A stretch of DNA of 64,000 bases from Eriocheir sinensis (GCF_024679095.1 NC_066512.1:16137956-16201955); one strand, 5' to 3'; shown: positions 46,429 to 58,195, counted from the first letter of the stretch. Notes: a model not told the origin generated them from the sequence alone. Translations and numbers: made by a program.

Positions 46429-47190
46429 TACTCCCTCACTCCCTTACCTCCACCCTAACATTCGTACCCACCCACCCCTCTTTACCTCCCATATCTACTC
46501 CCTTACCCATATTATCTAACCCCTTTCCCCTCAACCCTTCCCTCCTCCCCTCCCTCACCTTCCTAAACTGACCCCTCACCCCCTTATCTCCGTAGTAACT
46601 GTCCCCTCACCTCCTCGACCCCTCCATCACCCCCCTGACCCCTTCCTCATCATCCCCTGACCCCTATACTCCTCCAAACCTTAAATAACTAGATATCTTT
46701 AACCACCTTGACCTCTGCCCCCCTCCCCCCTTCCTCCCCCTTTCCTCCTCCTCTTCCTCCCTGACCCCTCTACCCTTTGCTCATAAGCGTAAATCCCCCT
46801 CATCCTTCTTTTATGTTCTTTACCTCCTCTCCCCTCCCCTCCCCTCTCTCTCCTGTCCCTTACTCCCTCCGCATTCCACTCCACTCCCCCTCACGCTTCA
46901 CCTTCCTAACACTCCACGTAATACCCTCTCCACTTCCCTCTCCATCCCCATCTCCCTATTATCACTTGCTGTCAACCCTTCACCATTATCACCTTCACCC
47001 GCACCCTTGAAACATCTCCCTCAGTCACATAGCTCACCCATTCCTGGTAATCATATTTGTCTGTCTCTCTATCTTAGTCTCTCATCGTATCGTCTGCTAA
47101 TTATCACTTCTCCCTAATTCCACCTCCCTATTCACCTCGCATTTGTTATTCCTCTCTATGTGTGTTTCTCCTACTCTCTCGCTTTATCCT
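46429..47190. repeat. C-rich polypyrimidine sequence
   Basis: CCCTCACC and CCCCTGACCCC phrases recur irregularly. No gene is seen. Confidence 0.7.
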
Positions 47191-47199
47191 CTCACCCAC

Positions 47200-47665
47200 T
47201 TCTCCCTATTTCCTCTGTTACAGTATTCATAACGTTAACACACTTCTCTGTCACCTCTTCTTCCATCCACCTCTCATTCCTCTATCTCTTTCTCTCTTCT
47301 CCACTCCTTCACCTTTTCGTCCTGTATCACTTCATCCTCTTCTCTTTTATTCTGGTGTTCATTACGTTCACATTCTTTACCATCATCCATCCTCTCTTTC
47401 CCTTTCTTTCTCTCTCTCCCACTCCTTCACTTTTTCCTCCTATGTCACTTCACCCTATTTTCTTTTATTCTGGTGTTCATTACGTTCACATTCTTTACCA
47501 TCATCTTCCTCTGCCTTTACCTCTTCATCCTCTCTCCCTTTCTCTCTCTCTCGCACTCTTCCACCTTATCCTCCTATGTCACTTCACCTTATACCCTCCC
47601 ATTCCAGTATTCATAACATTGACACACTTTACCATCACCTTCCCCTCCTCTTCCCTTCACCTCCC
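47200..47665. repeat. Pyrimidine-rich tandem repeat, unit 118-134 bp, four copies
   Basis: TGTTCATTACGTTCACATTC and variants occur at about 47222, 47354, 47472 and 47606, each preceded by a CACTTCACC phrase. Confidence 0.88.
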
Positions 47666-47699
47666 CTCCCTTTCACCTCCCCTTCCCTTCCTCCCTCTC

Positions 47700-48145
47700 T
47701 TGTATACAAACCCCTCGAGACATCCTTTTAGGTGAGCAAAAAAGATAAAGAAAGAAAAACCCGAGGGCGTTGGGGTGTAACTTAAACATAAGGCTTTTTT
47801 TTTTTTTTTTTTAGGTTTGTTTGCATAGTTTAATCAGACGGTTTCGCTGCAGTCTTTTAAGTTTCCAAAAAAAAAAAAGAAATTGGAGCTGTGCGGTGAT
47901 TAAGTAAAGGCAGTGGACTGGAACTTTACTATATATATTTTTCTTTTTTTTTGTGTGTGTTATTCATGTAGTTTATTATTCAGGCCCATCCGCGACATCC
48001 TTGTTAGTACGAGGAAGAAAAAAATAAGGAGCCCCAAGATGAGTGATGAAAGAACTTTAAATTGGAACGTGGACTTGATCAAATATTCAGACTTCTATTT
48101 TTTTGCGAATATTGTTAATTCAGACCGTTTCGAGACATCCGTTTG
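47700..48145. other. AT-rich sequence with a weakly repeated motif
   Basis: CGAGACATCC followed by a T-rich triplet recurs near 47718, 47990 and 48131, with T or A runs nearby. A (T)16 run lies at 47796-47812. No gene is recognised. Confidence 0.45.
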
Positions 48146-48171
48146 AAAAAAAAAAAAAAAAAAAAAAAAAA
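48146..48171. repeat. (A)n homopolymer
   Basis: 26 consecutive A. Confidence 0.98.
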
Positions 48172-48278
48172 GGAGTGGATGAGGACCGAGAGAATCTGGC
48201 AGTGGCACGTTGGCTGGTTTGGGGGGCTCGAACCACTGCCACAGGTAACTAATACGATGTCACGTGGACTTAGCCAGA

Positions 48279-48280
<2 letters not shown>

Positions 48281-48343
<63 letters not shown>

Positions 48344-48353
48344 ACAAGCTTCC

Positions 48354-48398
<45 letters not shown>
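48281..48398. repeat. (GT)n-(AC)n inverted microsatellite pair
   Basis: About 29 GT units (48283-48340), a 14-bp spacer containing AAGCTT, then about 22 AC units (48354-48398). The two tracts are reverse complements and can fold into a hairpin. Confidence 0.98.
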
Positions 48399-48401
<3 letters not shown>

Positions 48402-48499
48402 CGTCCCTTCGTCTACCAGCGTGCCGGGTCCTGTCAGTTAATGTTTGTCACGTTGGTGTGTCTCGTGCAGCGCCACAGTCACGCCTCATGACATTTCGG

Positions 48500-49575
<1,076 letters not shown>

Positions 49576-49577
49576 CC

Positions 49578-49578
<1 letters not shown>

Positions 49579-49658
<80 letters not shown>

Positions 49659-49669
49659 ACACACACACC
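49579..49669. repeat. (CA)n microsatellite
   Basis: About 45 CA units with one CAT interruption. Confidence 0.98.
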
Positions 49670-50514
49670 AGGGTCACGACATCCTCCTGCAGGCCCAAGC
49701 AACACCCGGCACATACCATATATTACTTTTTCCCCTCCGTCTCCTTCACGTGTCCTTGCCATATTTTTTTTCTTCTGCCTCGTTCTCTTCACGCGTCCTT
49801 GGCTTGCATGCTGCGCAGTGCTGTATGAGTGGTCTGGTCAGATTGCATATCGCTCCTGATACTTAAGTTAAACAAGAACAGCACGCCCGCCCGCCCGCAC
49901 CCGTTCTTGCCCTGACACGAGGGAACAGAGCGGCTAACGGGCACCACGACTCACGCAGCCACTCTTCTACCCAGGCGAGGATTAGACTGAAATAGACCTG
50001 TGTACTCGAGGCAGGGGGTCTATGTTGTACAGCCCCAAACATCGCCCGTGCCCCCGCTCTGCATTTTCTTTTCGTTTCCTCTTTCGTTTCTTTACCCAGC
50101 ATCCATATACCTAGGGAGCGGATGCTGAGGTGAAATAAGTAAACAGATAAATAGATAAAGAAAAAAAAGCCTATAAAACCGTAAATAGGGTGCAAAGAAA
50201 CGGCGAGAGGGAAAAATAAAACAAAAAATAATAAGGAGGAAAGGTATATTGAAGTAAAATAAGAGACTTGCAAAATTTCGGTAACTAAGCAAATACCCAT
50301 AAATTAGAGTAATTAAGAAAACAAATTAGAGAATAAATAGAAAGAGAAAGAAAGGGAGAGAGGAAAAAAGAGTAGAGAAAAAAAGTGATAAGGAACAAGA
50401 AAATATGAAAAAAAAATATGGAGACAAAATACATAATACCCGTAACTAAACAGGTACTATACACGGTGCTGCCAAGTCTTATCACAAATACTTTCCCAAT
50501 CTTCCGTGGCCTCG

Positions 50515-50515
<1 letters not shown>
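49670..50515. other. Unique sequence, AT-rich from 50130, no gene recognised
   Basis: Minus frame 50300-49863 (145 codons) is Leu/Phe-rich in its first half and matches nothing known to me. Confidence 0.45.

Positions 50516-50516
<1 letters not shown>

Positions 50517-50571
<55 letters not shown>
50517..50571. repeat. (CA)n microsatellite
   Basis: About 27 CA units. Confidence 0.98.
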
Positions 50572-50573
<2 letters not shown>

Positions 50574-50859
50574 TCACGATCGTTTTTATCATCCCCTCTT
50601 TAATTTTACATACCCCGCCTCCTCCTCCTCTTCGTTTCTGCATTTCCTGTTGTAGTGGTGTTGTTGCCCTCCCCTCCCTTGACCCCTCACCTGGCCCTGC
50701 CCCTTCCCTTCCCATTCTTGGCCCTCCCCTCGGACCCCTCCCCCCTCCCGTAGCCGAGGTCACCGTGAGAACCTTACCTTTGTGTTTCGTCCAGCACGTT
50801 TTCCGGTCGACCTTTTGATGTTTTTCTTTTCCTCCAGACTACTGACCTTTTGCCTTGTC

Positions 50860-51400
50860 CCTGCATCCTACTCTCTACCCTCAGCCTCTCTCTCTTCTCT
50901 CTCCCTCCCTTTCCTCCTCTCATTCCTTCTTATTTCGAACCCTTTGCCTTCTCCGACTTTCATCCTGTTCTCTTTCCTCAATTTCTTTCTCTCCCTTGCC
51001 TCTCCCTCCTCTCGTCTTGTTCCCTATACCCTCAGCCTCTCTCTCTCTCTCTCTTCTCTCTCCCTCTCTTGCCTCTTCCTCCTCTCATTCTTTCTTATTT
51101 CGAACCCTCTGCCTTCTCCGACTTTCATCCTGTTCGAGTTCTCTTTCCTCAATTTCTTTCTCTCCTTTGCCTCCCCCTCCTCTCGTCTTGTTCCCTATAC
51201 CCTCAACTTCTCTTCTCTCTCTCTCTCTCCCTCCCTTGCCTCTTTCTCCTCTCATTCTTTCTTATTTTGAACCCTCTGCCTTTTCCGACTTTCATCCTAT
51301 TCGAGTTCTCTTTCCTCAATTTCTTTCTCTCCCTTGCGACTTCCTCCTCTCGTCTTGTTCCCTATACCCTCAGCCTCTCCCTTCGTTCACCCTGTTCTCT
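50860..51400. repeat. Pyrimidine-rich tandem repeat, unit about 165 bp, three to four copies
   Basis: TCTTATTTCGAACCCT occurs at spacings of 165 and 167 bp (near 50931, 51096, 51263), followed each time by GCCTTCTCCGACTTTCATCC and CTCGTCTTGTTCCCTATACC. Decayed pyrimidine sequence continues to about 51830. The 335-codon plus frame is produced by it. Confidence 0.93.
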
Positions 51401-52129
51401 TCCCTCAGTCTTTCGTCGTCTTACTTCTTTCTGCTTCGCCCTATTCCCTATCCTCAGCCTCTTTATCTCTCTCTTGTCTCTCCCTCTCCTCATTCAACAT
51501 CTTATTTCTCTCTTACTTCATCTCTCCTGCCTCATCCTCCTTATTTCCCCTGTCTTTCCACCTCTTTCAACTTCTACCTCCTCTCTTCATAATCCCTTTT
51601 ATGTCACAAGTATCTCCCTTTTCTCCTCCTCTTCCTTACTCTTTCCTCTTTCTCCCCGTTTCTATTTCATACATTTTGTCTCTACTTTTTTCCTTTCCCC
51701 AATCTCATCTCCCCTCAACCTATCCGCCACCTTAGCTTCTCCCTTCTCTCTCATTCTATTTCCTCCCCTCAACCTGTCTCCCCTTCCCTGCACGCACTAC
51801 CCTCACGCCCTCTTCCCTTTATCTAAGTGGAGCTCCGCCATCCGCCACGCCCTGTAGGCTCACCACGAAGGTCGCCACGGCACGGCATCCACTCAACCAC
51901 TTCATCAAACTAGTATTAGAGCAACGTCGTGAAGAGAGAGAGAAGGAGAGAGGTGAGAGAAGGGCGGCCGAACTTTCCCCGCCACCCCCCCGCCGTGTGA
52001 TTTGTGGCCTGAGAGTAAATGATCCACGAGTGCATACATCAACGTCTCTTTACAGCGTGTATTAAGGTGTGAACTTACCTGTTGTTCTGGAGCTCACCTG
52101 TGTTCGTTAAAGGCCCAGGTGTGTTGAGG

Positions 52130-53330
52130 AGGGCCGTGGCAAGGAGGAGAAGCTTGGTGGAGGGTGGAAAGGAAGAGGTTTATGGGGGATGGAAAGGATG
52201 GAAGTTGATAGAAGGTGGAAGAGATGTTTTGATGGAAGATGGAAAGGAGGAAACTGGTAAAGGGTGGAAAGGAAGAGGTTGATAGAAGGTGGAAAGGAGG
52301 TTGGTGGAGGGTAAGAAGGAGGAGGTTGGTGGTGGAAGGGGGAAAGAGGTATGGTGTGTGGAAGGTTGGTGGAGGAGGAAGAGTGGAAGGGTGTGTGAAT
52401 GTTAGAGAGTGTGAGGTTGGTAGAGGGTGAAGGGTTAACCTGGTAACTGCAGGGATCAGGTTTTTTAAAGGCCCCTCTAAGCGAGAAAAATGAGAAAAAA
52501 TCATCACTCACGCAAACCATTTCATAATATGTATCAACGCATTTGTGATCAGTTTATGCATCATCTATTTTTGGGGGGTTTATATCATGGCAAAAATGTG
52601 GCCCGTCGCTGGTACACGGTAAAGCCACAAATTTGGCCCCTCGCTGCTACCTGGTTAAGGGCTGAATATTTAAGGGTGTGGGGAGGGTGGAAGGTAGGGA
52701 CGGAGGTGACTTTTAGGGGCTGTGGGGAGGAGGAGGTTGGTGAGTGAAGGGTGGAAAGGGGTGGAGGGGTGAATGTTGGAGGGTGTGGGGAGGGTGAAAG
52801 GTAGGGATGGAGGTGACTTTTAGAGGCTGTGGGGAGGAGGAGGGTGGAGAGTGAAGGGTGGAAAGGGGTGGAGGGGTGAATGTTGGAGGGTGTGGGGAGG
52901 GTGAAAGGTAGGGATGGAGGTGACTTTTAGAGGCTGTGGGGAGGAGGAGGGTGGAGAGTGAAGGGTGGAAAGGGGTGGAGGGGTGAATGTTGGAGGGTGT
53001 GGGGTGGGTGTATGGTTGGGTTGGTGGTGACTTTTAGAGGCTGTGGGGATGAGGAGGGTGGAGAGTGAAGGGTGGAAAGGGGTGGAGGGGTGAATGTTGG
53101 AGGGTGTGGGGAGGGTGAAAGGTAGGGATGGAGGTGACTTTCAGAGGCTGTGAGGCGGAGGGAGATGAGGGTGAAGGGGGGACGGGGTGAATGTTAGAGG
53201 GTGTGGGGAGGGTGAAAGGTAGGGATGGAGGCGACTTTCAGAGGCTGTGAGGCGGAGGGGGATGAGGGTGAAGGGGGGGCGGGGTGAATGTTAGAGGGTG
53301 TAGGGGAGGAGGGGCAAGAGGGGATGAGAG
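52130..53330. repeat. G-rich tandem repeat, unit 107 bp then 97 bp
   Basis: GAATGTTGGAGGGTGTGGGG recurs at 52771, 52878, 52985 and 53092 (107 bp) and as GAATGTTAGAGGGTGT at 53189 and 53286 (97 bp). A shorter-unit GGAAAGGAGGTTGGTGGA-type array occupies 52140-52430. A TTAA-bounded element interrupts it at 52435-52659. Confidence 0.95.
52435..52659. mobile_element. TTAA-bounded MITE-like element, 217 bp
   Basis: TTAA at 52435-52438 and 52656-52659 encloses imperfect inverted ends CCTGGTAACTGCAGGG and, on the other strand, CCAGGTAGCAGCGAGGGG. The interior is AT-rich and non-coding and differs completely from the surrounding G-rich array. TTAA target use and CC-starting ends are typical of piggyBac-type elements; the family name is unknown. 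Confidence 0.75.
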
Positions 53331-53483
53331 TGACAGAAGGAGGAGGTGATGTCGTCCGGTCGTCGCTCGCTTACTTCCCCTCCTCCAGGAAGTCTCGTTT
53401 ACCCTCATGAGTGACTGACTGACTGCTTGCATGCCCTGTCATCCCCCCCCCTCCCCCCCTTCCCTGTCTCTTGTGTGTGTAAG

Positions 53484-53517
53484 GTTGGTCTGTCTGTCTG
53501 TCTATCTGTCTGTCTGC
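53484..53517. repeat. (CTGT)n tetranucleotide repeat
   Basis: About eight CTGT units with one CTAT. Confidence 0.93.
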
Positions 53518-53843
53518 GTCCTTGGTCATCGCCACCTGCATCTCGCACGTCACATCTAATTTCGTCTCCAGCACTACCTGTTTCCCGCTCACCTGTCCTG
53601 GCCTATTAATTAACCTGTATTATCCCTTCCTCTTCCTCCATCCCTCTTCACAGATTCTTCCCGTTTCCTTTTACATTACGATTCACTGTCTTCTTATTTC
53701 ATCTTCTTTTCTGTATTATTTTGCATTCATATTTTAATCATTCATCCTGCCCTTGGCGTTTTGGTGAATACTTTATTATTTTCTTATTTAAGTTTGATAT
53801 TCGTTCTATAAAAATAACGGATCTTTCTGTCTTTGATCGGATT

Positions 53844-54052
53844 ACAAGACAGTTTCGCTTCTCACATCAGCTATTTCTAAAGGTCAAAGAGTGGGTCATT
53901 CAGGTTCTAATGAGTGTTTCTTCAGGTTCACGGTACAGAGGAAGGGTCAGACTACCACCAGGGTCATCAAACTACTACTGGAAATGCACACAACTCCTAC
54001 GAAAGCCTTGTCAAATATGTGAACTTGGGCGGCGAAATGTCTTATAACACGA
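53844..54052 (+). repeat. Dispersed short repeat, family 1, copy 4
   Basis: ATTTCTAAAGGTCAAAGAGT, GAGGAAGGGTCAGACTACCA, CTCCTACGAAAGCCTTGTC and AACTTGGGCGGCGAAATG align with the other copies. Confidence 0.88.
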
Positions 54053-54618
54053 CTCATTAATTAATTTGCCTCACACGTGGAGACAGACAGACGAAGCAAG
54101 TTTTCTTTGGTCTTCGCTTATCGTCTATTTCATCGATCTTAATTACAGGTGTTTGATGCTCTCATGACTACCTGTACTTCGACCTTTACCTGTATCCCCT
54201 TTTTTGTCTCTTACCTGTTTTTTCCTCCTCTTGCACCTGCTCTATATCCCTTTGTTACCTGTACTGTTTTTTTTTCCCTCCGTCACCCTTACCTTTACCT
54301 CCCTCGTCTCCCTCACTTCCCTCCCTCAACACCCTCACCCCCCTACTAACCCCTCCCCACAATCAACAACAACAACACTACGTACATTCCTCCCCCCCTC
54401 CCCTCCCCATTGCCTATTCCTCCTTGCCGTCCCTGCCCTCCCTTCACCTCGCCTGCCTTGCCTTGTGTCAGTGATTGCGTGCGTGCGTGTGTGCGTGCGT
54501 GTCGAGGGGCGGGACAGTAGTAAGCGCCCTCCTGGTCCTGGGTCGGGGCGGGCTGGCGTATAAGGCGAAGGATTGTGTGCCAGGAACCTGTTATTGTGAT
54601 TGTGTCTCTGTTAACTTT

Positions 54619-54620
<2 letters not shown>
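54053..54620. other. Pyrimidine-rich and unique sequence, no gene recognised
   Basis: C-rich at 54280-54460, and a GCGTGCGTG tract at 54478-54505. Confidence 0.5.
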
Positions 54621-54621
<1 letters not shown>

Positions 54622-54668
<47 letters not shown>

Positions 54669-54772
54669 AACACAGTATTTCTCTTTAAAACAACTATTTT
54701 CACACCCTTCTTATCACTGCATCTCCCGCTGTTTCTCCCCTTCCCCCCATTCTCTCTCTCTCTCTCTCTCGA
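54622..54772. repeat. (GA)n and (CT)n inverted pair
   Basis: GA at 54622-54666 and CT at 54751-54771. Confidence 0.96.
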
Positions 54773-54916
54773 CGATGCAACTATTTTTCCTCCACCTTTT
54801 CTTGCTTTTCTCACCGCCCTCACCCACCTCCACAACCACACCCACATGGCTGAGCGGGGCGGGGCTGGCGGGGCGGGGTGAGGGAGGGGCGGCGTGACCC
54901 CCTAACCCCTCCCGCT

Positions 54917-55030
54917 GTCACTTTACTTCCCTGATCTGCTCGCCACGGCCACTTTTACTTTGTGTTATTTTGCCTTTCTGAATTGCTTGCTAAAGGGTGT
55001 TACTAGTTGGGAAGTGAAACCACCACCACC
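54917..55030 (+). repeat. Left direct repeat of arm B
   Basis: GTCACTTTACTTCCCTGATC through TTACTAGTTGGGAAGTGAAA resembles 57478-57585, about 80% identical by eye, 2561 bp away in the same orientation. Both are followed by CCA triplets and a CAACAAGAAGAA-type stretch. The matched homology starts abruptly at GTCAC. Confidence 0.85.
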
Positions 55031-55275
55031 ACCATCAATTAAGACCATCAATAACAACAGCAACAAGAAGAAAAAGAGGAAAAAGAAGAGGAATAGGAAG
55101 AGGAAGAAGAACAGGAACAACAAGAACGACACTACCACCACCATCACCACCATCACCACCCCTACCCCTACCACCAAACCCATCCACCACCACCACCACC
55201 ATCACCACCACCCCTACCCCTACCACCAAACCCATCCACCACCACCACCACCACCATCACCACTAGCACCATCAC
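55031..55275. repeat. CCA, AAC/AAG and CCA trinucleotide block
   Basis: CACCACCACC, then AACAACAGCAACAAGAAG and GAAGAGGAATAGGAAGAGG, then CCA. ACCAAACCCATCCACCACC occurs twice, 48 bp apart. Confidence 0.92.
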
Positions 55276-55399
55276 CACCACCTCCATCCCAGTTGCTAAA
55301 TTAAATTGTTAGTTATAGGGTTGTTTATTTATTTATTTATTATGTTATTTTATTTTGTTTATTTTGTTTTGTTTTTGGTGTTGTCTTGTTTTGTTTTGT

Positions 55400-55640
55400 T
55401 TACTTTATTTTTTCTCTTCTTCTCCTTTCCTTTTCTTTTCTTTTTTGTTCTTTGGATGTTTTCTATTCTTTTCTTTTCTCTGGATGTTTGCTTTTCTTTT
55501 CTTTTTTCAGGATGATTTCTTTTCTTTTCTTTTCTCTGGATGTTTTCTTTCCTTTTCTTTTCTTTTATTTTCTCTGGATGTTTTATATTCTTTCCTATCC
55601 TTTTCTTTTCTCTGGATGTTTTCTTTTCTTTTCCATCTGT
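55400..55640. repeat. (TTTTC)n-rich block with TCTGGATGTTTTCTTTTC units
   Basis: About eight units of 30-45 bp, counterpart of 25070-25240. Confidence 0.9.
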
Positions 55641-55649
55641 TGGTGTTGC

Positions 55650-56220
55650 TGGGTGTGGATGAGCCTCCTTCTCCCCAGAAGAGACTCACCCGTCACCCAT
55701 CCTGCGGCCCCAGGGGCCGAAAGCTGGATGACTTTTTATTTATTTGCTAGATGTTGTAGTTCATTTTCTTTTCTCGATGTTTTAATTTCTCTTTCTTCTT
55801 TTCTTGACGGTCTGGGTTGGGTTAGCCTCCTTCTCCCCAGAAGAGACTCACCCGTCACTCACCCTGCGGCCCCAGGGGCCGAAAGCTGGATGACCTTTTA
55901 TTTCTTTGCTAGATGTTGTGATTTCATTTTCTTTTCTCGATGTTTTGATTTTTCTTTCTTCTTCCTTTCTTGATGGTCTGGGTTGGGTTAGCCTCCTTCT
56001 CCCCAGAGAAGACTCACCCGTCACCCACCCTGCGGCCCCAGGGGCCGAAAGCAGGATGACTTTATTAATTTTCTTGATGTAATTTCAGTTTCCTTTCTCG
56101 ATGTTTTAATTTCCTTTTTCTATTTTTTCGTGACGGTCTGGGTTAGTCTCCTTCTCCCCAGAGGAGATTCACCCGTCGCCCGCCCTGCGGCCCCAGGGGC
56201 CGAAAGCTGGGTGACTTTTT
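55650..56220. repeat. Four ~160-bp units with the GGCCCCAGGGGCC palindrome, arm B
   Basis: The palindrome recurs at 55706, 55868, 56034 and 56189 (spacings 162, 166 and 155 bp). Each unit has AGCCTCCTTCTCCCCAGA, CACCCGTC, the palindrome and CGAAAGC(T/A)GGATGACTTT, then a variable AT-rich part. Relatives without the palindrome follow at about 56335-56400 and 56460-56530. Confidence 0.97.
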
Positions 56221-56229
56221 ATTTTCCTT

Positions 56230-56660
56230 TTCTTAATGTTTCTATCATCCTTTCTAGTGTTCCTGGTCTGAACGTATTCCTTTTATTGATGTTTCTATCA
56301 TCCTTTCTGGTGTTCCTGGTCTGAACGAGCCGCTTTCCTCCCAGAAGAGACTCGCCCATAATTTTGTGATGTTGGTTTGGGCCGAAAGGTGGATGATTTT
56401 TTTCTCTTTTCCTTTTCTTAATATTACTATCATCCTTTCTGGTGTTCCTGGTCTGAACGAGCCGCTTTCCTCCCAGAAGAGACTCGCCCATAATTTTGTG
56501 TTGTTGGTTTGGGCCGAAAGGTGGATGAGTTTTTCTATTTTCCTTTTCCTTCTGATGTTACTTCTCTTCGTTATCCTTTTTCTGATGTTCCTTCTCTGCG
56601 TTATCCTTTTTTCTGATGTTCCTTTCTATGCTTTCCTTCTCTTGGTGTTTCCGTATCGAC
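56230..56660. repeat. 53-bp-type repeats, arm B
   Basis: ATCATCCTTTCTGGTGTTCC followed by TGGTCTGAACG occurs three to four times, counterpart of 24530-24790, then TTCCTTCTCTGCGTTATCC repeats. Confidence 0.9.
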
Positions 56661-56819
56661 TTTTCCTGGTTTTGTATGTTGGAACGCGTGAGTCTCCTTC
56701 TCCCCAGAAAAGACCCGCCATACCAACATACAAGACGCTTTAAACAAAGCAAAACAAGACAACTTTTTTTGGTATTTTTGGATTTTTTTGATTTTTTTGT
56801 GTTTTCTCGTTTTTTATCG

Positions 56820-57180
56820 GTGATTTCATGACACTTGCCTTGCTTAGGGGAATTGTGCATCCCTAAGCGTCCAGACTTCACTGAATCGTGTCATGAACGT
56901 GTCGTCTGGCTAGTAAGAGGTCAGGAACTGTCTTGCTGCCACTTCACGCCCCCCCAACCCCGGACCCTCGGGATCTCCGACACGGAGGTGGACGCTCCGG
57001 GGGAGCCGAGGCGCCCTGCCGGAACCCTGAGCCCTGCGACGCTCGCCAGGAAGGCCTTGGGCCCCCTGACGCTCCCCAGCCCCGCGAAGCGAGGAGGGTG
57101 GATAGCAAGATGAACCTCTTAAAATTCCAGACGGGATTAATATCAAATCAATCGAAAATACAGTGAAGGCGCCGGAACCC
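56820..57180. other. GC-rich core of the duplication (arm B)
   Basis: Reverse complement of 23800-24160 with only a handful of substitutions by eye. The minus frame 57146-56910 has the same 78-residue translation as arm A, while the plus frame 56835-57113 differs at five residues from its arm A equivalent. Confidence 0.6.
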
Positions 57181-57189
57181 GTTTTTGTT

Positions 57190-57345
57190 GGGTGTCAAGG
57201 ATGGCAGGACGAAGGCCGAAGGAAGGTGACAAAGGGAAGGAAGGAGGGAAGGTGACAGGACGAAGGAAGGAAGGAGGAAGATGACAGGACGAGGGAAGGA
57301 AGGAAGGAAGGAAGGAGGGAAGGAAGGAAAGTGGCGGGACAAAAG
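57190..57345. repeat. (GGAA)n-rich block
   Basis: GGAAGGAAGGAAGG phrases, counterpart of the CCTT block in arm A but with fewer units. Confidence 0.9.
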
Positions 57346-57477
57346 AAGGAAGTTAACAGCGCGAAGGAAGGAGACTGAGCCGCCAAGATTCTGTCCGGGA
57401 TTGGCGCGAATGGCGAGTCCCCGAAGTGACTGACTTGCCCGCGGCGACTATATAGTTTTGCTGCCTCGGCTTGTTCC

Positions 57478-57585
57478 GTCACTTTACTTCCCTGATTTGC
57501 TCACCACGGCCACTTATGTTTTGTGTTCTTTTACCTCCCTGATGTACTGGACATAGAATTTTACTAGTTGCGGAGTGAAATCACC
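57478..57585 (+). repeat. Right direct repeat of arm B
   Basis: GTCACTTTACTTCCCTGATT through TTTTACTAGTTGCGGAGTGA; see the left copy at 54917. Confidence 0.85.
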
Positions 57586-57631
57586 ACCACCACCACCACC
57601 ACTACTACTACTACTACTGCTACTACTACTG

Positions 57632-57667
<36 letters not shown>

Positions 57668-57990
57668 TCACCATCAGCAACAACACCAACAGCAAAAACG
57701 ACAAGAAGAACAACAAGAAGAACAAGAAGAAGAAAAAGAGGAAGAACAACAAGAACAACAACGACAACCCTTCCACCCCTACCACCACCACCACCACTCC
57801 TATACCACCACCACTACCACCACCGCTACTACTGCTACTACTATCACCATCAGCAACAACACCAACAGCAAAAACGACAAGAAAAAGAAGAAAAAGAAGA
57901 AGAAGAAAAAGAAGAACAACAAGAACAACAACGACAACCCTTCCACCCCTACCACTACCACCACCACTCCTATACCACCACCACCACTAC
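57580..57990. repeat. CCA/CTA and AAC/AAG block, internally duplicated
   Basis: ACCATCAGCAACAACACCAA followed by CAGCAAAAACGACAAGAA occurs at about 57668 and again at about 57846, each followed by AAGAAG-type triplets and CCACCCCTACCACCACC. Arm A has one such unit. Confidence 0.92.
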
Positions 57991-58014
57991 CACCACCTCC
58001 TACCCAGCACGCAC

Positions 58015-58195
58015 TCACACAAAAGCCTCCTCCATCGCCTCCCCCTCTCCACTGCCGCCTCGATATTAGCAAACGTAAGTTGTTAAGTCAATAGTGCGCA
58101 TCATTGCAGACTGCTTGCCCGCGCCCTTTTCCGGGCTTCAACAGAGGCTTCCTGACGCGCCCCGGACCAGGCTAAACGTTGGCTGTTTGCTGGGC
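58015..58195. other. Conserved unique block of the duplication (arm B)
   Basis: Reverse complement of 23055-23240 with few differences. No function is recognised. Confidence 0.8.

Noticed and set aside
48211..48223. tRNA or tRNA-derived SINE B box
   Set aside because: The minus strand reads TGGTTCGAGCC, similar to a B box, but no matching A box, cloverleaf or terminator could be found.
54917..57990. LTR retrotransposon with 54917 and 57478 blocks as LTRs
   Set aside because: No gag-pol coding, primer-binding site or polypurine tract between them; repeats are only about 80% alike and embedded in trinucleotide arrays.
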